Shown in pieces: positions 56,557 through 64,000 of a DNA stretch of 64,000 nucleotides (the stretch's first letter is position 1; each line of letters starts with the position of its first letter). Position numbers and translations under genes: made by a program. This DNA is from Ehretia macrophylla (lineage: Eukaryota; Streptophyta; Magnoliopsida; Boraginales; Ehretiaceae), in assembly GCA_037974665.1 (NCBI GenBank), contig CM075765.1:62545747-62609746 (forward strand). The letters run 5' to 3'. The notes under the pieces are model-generated. The model did not search any database. It had not been told where the DNA came from and saw only the letters and a program-made list of their open reading frames with translations.

Positions 56557-58777
56557 TTATTTTAGTACTTTGTATTGTTAATGTCAATCCTCTAGGTAGA
56601 TTAAATTAAATAAACGCGTTATATGATGCCATCCCACGCGGTACATTTGAAATGGAAGCTTTGATATTGACCGTTGGCTGATCATCGTTGCTCATTGACT
56701 AACAAATGTGACTGATGGAAGTAGGGAATAAAGAAAGATGACACCCATGAGTGCACCTCATATATTAGGAAAAAAAACAGCAGAAGCAGAGGGACTCTGT
56801 TTCTCTAAAAAAATTCCCTCTTTCCACAAGTCTGTTGTCAGGTTAATATCTGGAAAAAAAAAAAAAAGGACTGTGATCACGACCAGCTTAAACATAGCTT
56901 GTTGACTGATTAGACACGCTATTTGTCAATTATGGCAATCGATTTTGCAGGTGTCACTGGAATTGAGTGAAATTCTGAAGAGGATGTCTGTGAATGAGAT
57001 TATAGTTTTCATTGAAAGAATGACTACGTAGAGATCATAGAACTGGAATCTGGAATAGTCACCAATCTGTACTAGGCAAATTATTCTATCATACATTTCT
57101 TACTGCAAAATTTGTTAATTTTTATCTGTTATGGCCTTAAACTATTAGATCTTGAGCCAATACATGTTTATTAATAACTTATTATTCTCCTCTCCCGCTA
57201 ACAACAAATTTCTCCATTTTTACATGTGAACTCTAATTACATGTGAACTTCAATTGGACCTTAACTGCTATTTAGATATTCTTTTTCCACCTTAACTACT
57301 ACCATGTCAGCCCCAGTAGCTTGTTATGACGAGCCTAGAGATTCTGAGAACAAATAGGCCTTAACACACATATGTAGAACTTAACTATTGACCCAAAAGT
57401 TTAAACTATTGAGTCTTAAGCCTACACATGTTTATTAATAGTTCATTATTCTCCTAATCTTTACATGTGAGAAAAATCTTTCTCTTTGTTGTTTAGTTTA
57501 CTATGTGAAACTCCTAACATTATCTTCAGACCCGGCCCAAGTTATGGGTAGTTTGGGCCGGTGCCCAATGCCCCCTTAGATTGGGGGCCCCAAGTTAAAA
57601 AAAAAAAAAAATACTAACTTAGTAAAAAAATATCAAACGGCTAGCACTTAATCGATTTTTAAACTATTGAAGGCCAGTATTTAAACGATTTTTGTTTATT
57701 GTAATATTAATTTTGCATATAATATAAGAAAGGAGGGTTGGCCCAAGAAAAAAAGCATAGAGGTATACATCCAACTCTTCTTTTTATTTTTTTATGTGAT
57801 AAATTTTGATATTATTTACATACTTATATATACATCTTAACTTGAAATAATTAATGTTTTTTACTTATATTCATTTTTTTATTAATTTTTCCTATATACA
57901 ATAGACTTAATAAAGCTTAATTATTAAGGTCCAAGAAATATGCTAAAGAAAGACTTAATAAAGAAAAAGAACATTGAAAAAATGTCCTTGTATTTGTAGT
58001 GATTATTTTAATAGAAAATTTAGAATTTTTTTTATTAAGAAAAAACCTAATTATTAAGGTCCCTATTTAAATGATCGTCTAAGGTCCTCAAATTATTTGA
58101 GACGCCCCTTATTATCTTTATAGAATACGGTTAGTGGGCTACTGATGCTTAGATAAATCGATCATCCTCCTCGTAAATAACAGACAATGACGCTGGGGGA
58201 GGATCCAAATTCATCATTATTAGTGTTTTTTACGTGCTTCACCTGATTCACGATCATTTAGACTTTGTCCCTTATCCCATCAATGTTCAAGATTTTTTTT
58301 TTTTTTTTTCTCCTCCATCTTGTTATCCTCTTCCTCTCTCTTTTCCCCACCCTCCCTCCCTCCCATCGCGTGCTACTTCGTTGCACGTCTGCTCAATACT
58401 TTTGCAACTGAAATCTAATTAGTACCGTGAGAGACCCTCCACAGAAACAAACCAGCGTCACCACCACGTTGCATAGCATAAATATTCCTTAAGCGCGTTA
58501 GAATATAATTTTCTAGACGCGTTTTTTGTAGCTTTCAGTTTTTCAAGTATTTATTTTCTTTCGCCATCAGAGGACTGATAAGTTTGACCAACCAAATTCT
58601 CCACAGCACTTAACGTTAGACTTTATCAGCTAATTCTTTATTCCAGCAGCAGAAGCTTCCATTAATTTGCAGACATTTTATTAGGTAGCTTAAGTTAGTC
58701 AAAGTTCACGTTTTTTTTATCATATAAAAATAATCTCAACAGAGGGATCATTGAATTCTTTAACCCCTCTTTGAACT
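56557..58777. other. intergenic within the LRK10L cluster
   Basis: No kinase exon recognised. A degenerate repeat piece at about 57530-58110 contains GACCCGGCCCAAG, TTGGGCCGGTGCCC and GAGACGCCCC and looks like a decayed DNA-transposon (possibly hAT) fragment; the termini were not resolved. A near duplicate of TTAAACTATTGAGTCTTAAGCC occurs at 57137 and 57401. Confidence 0.45.
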
Positions 58778-58783
58778 TATATA
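58778..58783 (+). promoter_or_regulatory. TATA box of ectodomain copy 3
   Basis: TATATA in GAACTTATATACCCATC, 75 bp upstream of the ATG at 58853, followed by a CT-rich leader (TCTCTCTGTTTCTCTCTCTC). It indicates that copy 3 has its own promoter. Confidence 0.6.
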
Positions 58784-58852
58784 CCCATCTTCCGATAGAA
58801 ACCGGGGCTGTCCCAAATTTTCCTCTCTCTGTTTCTCTCTCTCTCCATCGAA

Positions 58853-59665
58853 ATGCATGTCAATCTCATCCAAATCATTTCTCTCTTCATTACAATTAGT
58901 TTCATCTATGCGCCCGTATCTTTCTGTCAAGATAATGAGAAATACAATAAGTGTGGGGAGTCAATTAAGTGTGGAAGCCATAATATTGGCTATCCGTTCT
59001 ATGGAGAAGGGCGGCCTGAGGAGTGTGGTTTTCCAGGTTTTGAGCTGAACTGCGAAAGCGATGTGCCTTTGATTACAAACGGATCCGTAACATACCGTGT
59101 TCTTTCAGTTGAAAACGCCACACAAACTCTTACAGTTGCCAGAAACGATTTATGGGATAATCTTTGTCCCACAAATCTATATAACACCACCTTGGATTTT
59201 AACATCTTCACTTATACCACCAATGACCAGAACATCACTATGTATTATGGTTGCTCCCTGATTCCAGGCGTATCGTTTTCACCTCCAAATCAGTTTTGTA
59301 CTAATGGCAACAACTTCGCCTTTTACCTGACAATGAATGAACCTTTTACTAAGTATGCTGCCATGGTGGCGTGCAACAATCATATCACTGTTCCGGTTTA
59401 TCTAGAAGCCTACCAGATTATAGAAAACATTAATTCTTCAGCGGACGATTTAAAAAGAGCTCTAGAGGGTGGCTTTGAACTAGAATGGTTTGCAGAGAAC
59501 GAAAACTGCAGCCAGTGCACTAAATCAAGTGGGCGATGTGGGCACGATTCTGTTTCCAATTCATTTCTCTGCTATTGCCCTGATGGAAGATATATTAATG
59601 GAACAAATAGTTTTATCTGTAACAATACGCAAACTGGAAGCGGTATGTACTCTGAATCCTTTTGA
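58853..59665 (+). CDS. LRK10-like ectodomain, copy 3 (no kinase)
   Basis: 270-aa ORF: signal peptide ending near VSFCQ, GUB_WAK_bind domain (CGESIKCGSHNIGYPF, PEECGFPGFELNC), and WAK_assoc domain (NCSQCTKSSGRCGHD, FLCYCPDGRY). The cysteine pattern is complete and several N-glycosylation sites are present. The exon ends at 59642 with a phase-1 donor (GAAGCGGTATG); reading through adds GMYSESF. The next recognisable receptor sequence is copy 4, 2.2 kb downstream, so this copy has no transmembrane or kinase exon of its own. Function as for copies 1 and 2. Confidence 0.88.
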   Translation: MHVNLIQIISLFITISFIYAPVSFCQDNEKYNKCGESIKCGSHNIGYPFYGEGRPEECGFPGFELNCESDVPLITNGSVTYRVLSVENATQTLTVARNDLWDNLCPTNLYNTTLDFNIFTYTTNDQNITMYYGCSLIPGVSFSPPNQFCTNGNNFAFYLTMNEPFTKYAAMVACNNHITVPVYLEAYQIIENINSSADDLKRALEGGFELEWFAENENCSQCTKSSGRCGHDSVSNSFLCYCPDGRYINGTNSFICNNTQTGSGMYSESF

Positions 59666-62038
59666 TCTGCACTTGGCGTCCTATAGCTCTATTTTATTTT
59701 TATTTTTTTTCCTCAAAACAAAACGATATTATCTGCCTCCATCTTCTTATTCTGTTAAACCATTGAAAGAGGTTGAATTGTTCATATTCTGTTAAACCAT
59801 AGGCTTCTTTTTCAACTTCTCTGACGTGTATACGATGTCCTGTTACGCAGACACGGTTTTAACTTTTCCATGATAAACTTTTCTGATTGATGTTAATTTT
59901 TTACATATTAATAAAAAAATATATATCTTACAAATTATGTGAGAGATTAATTCATTACTCTGAACCAAAATTTTTTTCTTTTCCATTACGTTTGTTTACC
60001 TTATTATCAAGAAGTCCTGCGGAAGTGTATAGTGTACGAAAAGATTTCATTTATGTGCATAGCAGCATAACGATATTTCTTTAGGCATCCGTATCAACAT
60101 ATAATTGCTTCAGAGTATTTTTGCGTAACACAGAAGGTGATCTTTCAAAATTCATCAGGAACAGAATAGAGACCCTTCGATATCTCTTTGGTTGACATTC
60201 ATAGTTGTGATCTTCAAGTCAATGTTTTCGGAGAAAATAAACTCATGAGAAGTTATTTTCGGTTAGATATTTTTTGGATGTTAAGAATTGTAGTATTATA
60301 TTCTCAAATTAATTAGTGTTATGTAGCGTAGTTCAAATTTTACATGAAATGATTGTATATTTTAAAATCTTTTCACGTATGACTCGATTTGAAAAAGTAC
60401 TTGAATAAGTAATTTTGAATATGTGAGCCAACGATGAGGTAAATGAGCTAGTGAAATGAGTTGATAAGGTGAGTGATGGGTTACATGTGAATAAATATGA
60501 TTGAACTAAAAATTCAACTTCGACATCATGTTAAAAATAGTAAGAAGTTTTATCCAAAAATTTTAGCGGTATCAATCTTTTTTTTTTTTTTTTTTTTTGT
60601 TAAGGGTATCAATCTAGAGAGTTATTTGTCTGCTGCTATTCCTCAAGTGCCTGTGCTACTTATGTTGCTAGCGGTAGGGCTGTTGAAACTTGTAAACTAG
60701 AATCGTCCTGCTTGGTCCAAATACAACAGCCAACAACTCATTAAAAAAGCTGTTATCTTTTTCCATCAAGTTTTACGCCTCAGGTAGGTTGTAGGTCCTC
60801 ATGATTTTCATTCGTCTTGAGTCCTATTAAATTGCATTCCCTAGAAAAGGTAAGCGTATTAGTTGCATTTCCATGTTGATAAATCGATGGTCAATTTGTC
60901 TATGGTTGGATAGAGTAGAGCGTGTAAATACGCGTATTAAATAAGGATGTGATAATTAATTATGTATGATCGTAGCATTTTTTATCTCCGAAATCCACTC
61001 CTTCTCTCATGCAAGTGCCTGTCGAATCAACTTACGCTTATGCTGTCTTTGAATACAAAACTATCTACTTGACTTTCCTTCCAACTTATTTATCAGTGCC
61101 TAATATTTCTAAGTTTTTTTCTTAATAAAATATTTCTACGTTGCTGTGGGATGGTTGGGTTTCGTTATGAGGTGGGTGTGAAGCCCATTACTGCAGCCTC
61201 GTATTTTTAATGGGCATTGACCCCAAGCGGAGGTCTTTTCTAATCTAGTAGTTACCGGTCTTTAGTGGGAGATTAGGTTAGACCCAATTTTGTCAAAACG
61301 AATATATATATTACCGAGAGTACTGATCATTTGAATTAGTAGTATAATTTTTATTTTAAATATAAAAATTTCAAGATTTATTCTTGTATTTAATATTTTA
61401 AGTAATATATAATAGTCATACCGAGAAGTGGACTTGCATAACCAAAGATATAGCATTTAGTGTGAAATGGCCTACACCCTCTTAGTGTTTGTAAATTAAG
61501 CTAGTTATTTCAGACAAAAAAAAAAAAAAAGTTAAGCTAGTTATTACCTGTGGTATTACAATGGTTTTATAAAATTCTTATATTTTTTAAGATATTGAGC
61601 ACTCACATTAAACTTCCTTAACATAAGAAATTAGTTTTCTAATATCCCTTCAATTGTATCAATTTCTAAATTTAAACATTCACCCTATAAGATAGGATAA
61701 CTTTATACTTATTTTCATTTATTAATGAATTTCTTTGACCAGAAAAAAAAGTCGTAAATGTAAAATGCCCCATCACTACAAGATAAGGAAGTAATCAAAT
61801 ACAATTCACATAATCTACCTTGAAATTCACATAATCCCTTGTGAATTCCATGCCAAATCTGTCCAATCCTCTTCCTTTCACACACTCCCTTCACCTCATT
61901 ACACCAATAGTCAACCATAGCCACCTTCCTCCAAAACCTTCAACCTTCAAACCAAAACCCTTCACCTCCCAGCCACTCAACTATTCAACCCCCTCAACAT
62001 GCGATCTCACTCTCACTCTCTTCACTTTCCTATCAACA
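59666..62038. other. intergenic within the LRK10L cluster
   Basis: AT-rich DNA with a long T-run at 60579-60598 and a poly-A at 61516-61530. No exon recognised. The sequence immediately before 62039 is CT-rich (ATCTCACTCTCACTCTCTTC), consistent with a 5' leader. Confidence 0.5.
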
Positions 62039-64000
62039 ATGCCTCCCATGCACTACATTCTCTTCATCACCTCCACCATTGTTAACAGTCTTCTCACAAC
62101 CGCTTCATCCAATGATATTCTTCCTTACACTTACACCAACTGCACCAACACCTACTCATGCGGCCGAATAAACAACATCTCCTACCCCTTCGTCGGCGGG
62201 GACCGCCCCGACCACTGTGGCCTTCCCGCGTTCAAACTCACTTGCCAAAACAACACTTTCACCGAATTGGCTCATAACTCAGCCACCTTTCGCGTCCTCA
62301 ACATCAACCAATCCGAAAAAACCTTAACTCTCGCTAGACAAGATTTGTACAACACTACTACTACATGTCCATCAAGATTCTTTAACACTACACTCAACTC
62401 GACCCTCTTCACTATCAACGATCAAGATGACATGCTTACGTTAATCTACGGGTGTAACTCAACGTCCATGTCTTTAAAGTCGCGTAACCAATTCACATGT
62501 AACATAAGAAACGTGAGTTTTGACAAGGGTTACTATGCAATGGGACCAGTGCCGAGTGATCCATTGAGGTTTATGTCTTGCAGTGTTAGTGTAACCGTGC
62601 CGATGTTGAGGGAGGTGGGTGATAGGCTTACGAGGAATCGGATGAGTTTAAAGGAGGCGTTAATGGAGGGTTTTGCTGTGAATTATAGTGATCCTTATGA
62701 GGTTATGTGTAAGGAGTGTAAAGAGTATGGTGGGCAATGTGGGTTTGATTCCAACTTGGGTGTCCCGCTTTGTGTTTGTGGTGATAGGCCTTGTCCGTTG
62801 GCTTTGGCTCCTCAACCTCCTGACAAGTTTCGAAATGTTTCAATGGTATTTGAAGGTACTAGGTTTGTTTGATGCTTTAGTTATGGTGTTAATGATTGGA
62901 AAATTTCCAAAATTAGTCATCATTATTTGATCTAGATCTAAATTAGTACTTCTTGATAAAAAGTCACACTACAAGTCCTCAATATTTCCTAGAAGTCTTC
63001 AAGTTGATCTATTTCGTTATCATTTTGTAGATTTGACTTATCTGTTTCACTATTTTGATATTCAAACTTGATTGCAAATTGGTAGAAATAGATCAAAACA
63101 TAGCAGGATGATTGTATGTTTTTATCACGAAATTAGAGAAGAAGATTCAGTTACTAGTATAGTGATATATTTTCCAAATTAAGCCATGTTAACTTCATCA
63201 GAGATGCGCTTGGCGCCCCTTTGGATCTAGTGCGTCTTCAATCCATTTTGTGCTCTGTAGTTGATTGCTCTGCTACTAAGTTCATGGTTGCTCTGCTAGA
63301 ATACATACCGATTCTCAACTATAGAGTTTCTGTTATATCTATATACTAACGTTCATGGATGCCTGACCTTGCAGACTCCAAAAAGAACCAGGCGCCTCTT
63401 GGTGTAGGTACGTTCTCATTATTCTTATTCATAAACAGATCGAATTAACGCTACATGTAATTGGCACGTTTGTAGTTCATTAAGAAAATCGTATATATGT
63501 TGCTTGCATTTCCAGGCCTAGGTATTGCAGGTGCGGCTATAGCTGGCATTGCAGTTGGCTGGTCAATCTTTGTTTGCAGAAAACGGAGAAAAGGAGTTGC
63601 AGCGCAAGCTGCTCTGAAGACCGAACCTGTTAGCAAGGACATTATAAGTACTTCCTCAAGCAAGCCCTTGATTTCTTCATCTTCAACTACTTTCTCGAAA
63701 AGCATCCCTTCGAAATCTGACCTGCGACAGGGAAGCTCTTACTTCGGGGTGCAGATTTTCAGCTATAACGAACTTGAAAAAGTCACGGATAATTTCAGTT
63801 CTGATAGAGAACTGGGAGATGGTGGCTTTGGCGCAGTGTACTATGGTATGAACCCAAATCTATGTCTTCGTAAATTTCAGCATGTTAAAAAGTATTAAGC
63901 TTGATAACTCTGTACTACTTCTAATTTAAATCGATCCAGGCATTCTCCCTGATGGTCGCGAAGTTGCAGTCAAGCGGTTATATGAAAACAATTTCAAGCG
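62039..64000 (+). CDS. LRK10-like receptor kinase, 3' end beyond window
   Basis: Four exons seen: 62039-62855 (ectodomain copy 4), 63375-63407 (33-bp linker DSKKNQAPLGV), 63516-63845 (transmembrane, juxtamembrane, start of kinase) and 63940 to the window edge. All junctions are GT-AG and phase 1. The ectodomain has a signal peptide, GUB_WAK_bind (NTYSCGRINNISYPF, PDHCGLPAFKLTC) and WAK_assoc (MCKECKEYGGQCGFD). The membrane segment is GIAGAAIAGIAVGWSIFVC, then CRKRRK stop-transfer. The kinase begins FSYNELEKVTDNF with glycine loop LGDGGFGAVYYG and the VAVK lysine. ATG 62039 is preferred over upstream starts because it precedes the hydrophobic signal peptide. A plasma-membrane Ser/Thr receptor kinase of the LRK10L/PR5K-like group, with wall or stress sensing roles in the family. 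Confidence 0.93.

Noticed and set aside
61841..62038. Upstream start for ectodomain copy 4 (adds 66 residues)
   Set aside because: The added N-terminus is Pro/Thr/His-rich and not hydrophobic; the signal peptide begins at the ATG at 62039.

Overview
The window is nuclear DNA from a flowering plant, most likely a eudicot. Intron-containing genes, a eukaryotic tRNA-Leu, a type 2 lipid-transfer protein, an LRK10-like receptor kinase locus and dense plant transposon families all support this. I cannot name the species. Most of the first 44 kb is mobile DNA; the last 16 kb is mainly ordinary gene space.

Layout. 1-2681: 3' part of a decayed Ty1/copia element ending in a 206-bp LTR. 3241-5715: a solo LTR with perfect 5-bp target duplications (TGCGG). 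7610-9600: a second probable solo LTR. 9949-28008: a nested set of DNA transposons. An internally deleted PIF/Harbinger element (A) contains a second, apparently complete Harbinger element (B, 10066-15487) carrying an intact DDE transposase and a spliced SANT/Myb-like partner gene. A also contains a 10.4-kb CACTA element (C, 17415-27817) with about 16 tandem repeat units. Target duplications fit at every junction (TTA, TTA, TTT). 28.0-33.0 kb holds an F-box-associated pseudogene, a tRNA-Leu(CAG), an unrecognised 238-codon ORF, an LTR remnant and a copia RNase H remnant.

At 33.2 kb there is a complete type 2 nsLTP gene with TATA box and polyadenylation signal. 37301-38271 is a TIR element filled with AAT/ATT microsatellite. 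39242-43846 is a complete, young, gag-only LTR element (TR-GAG type). Its two LTRs carry 16 and 17 copies of a 20-22 bp palindrome, and its internal region has a second hairpin-rich tandem array.

47.7-49.5 kb is a four-exon class I glutamine amidotransferase-like gene (GAT1_2.1 type). From 52.2 kb to the window end lies an LRK10L cluster: four LRK10-like ectodomain exons in the same orientation, followed by one transmembrane/kinase module that runs off the window. All four ectodomain exons end with a phase-1 donor compatible with the single downstream acceptor. The locus could therefore make several receptors with different ectodomains and one shared kinase, or three secreted ectodomains beside one full receptor. 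This is the most interesting gene-level observation in the window.
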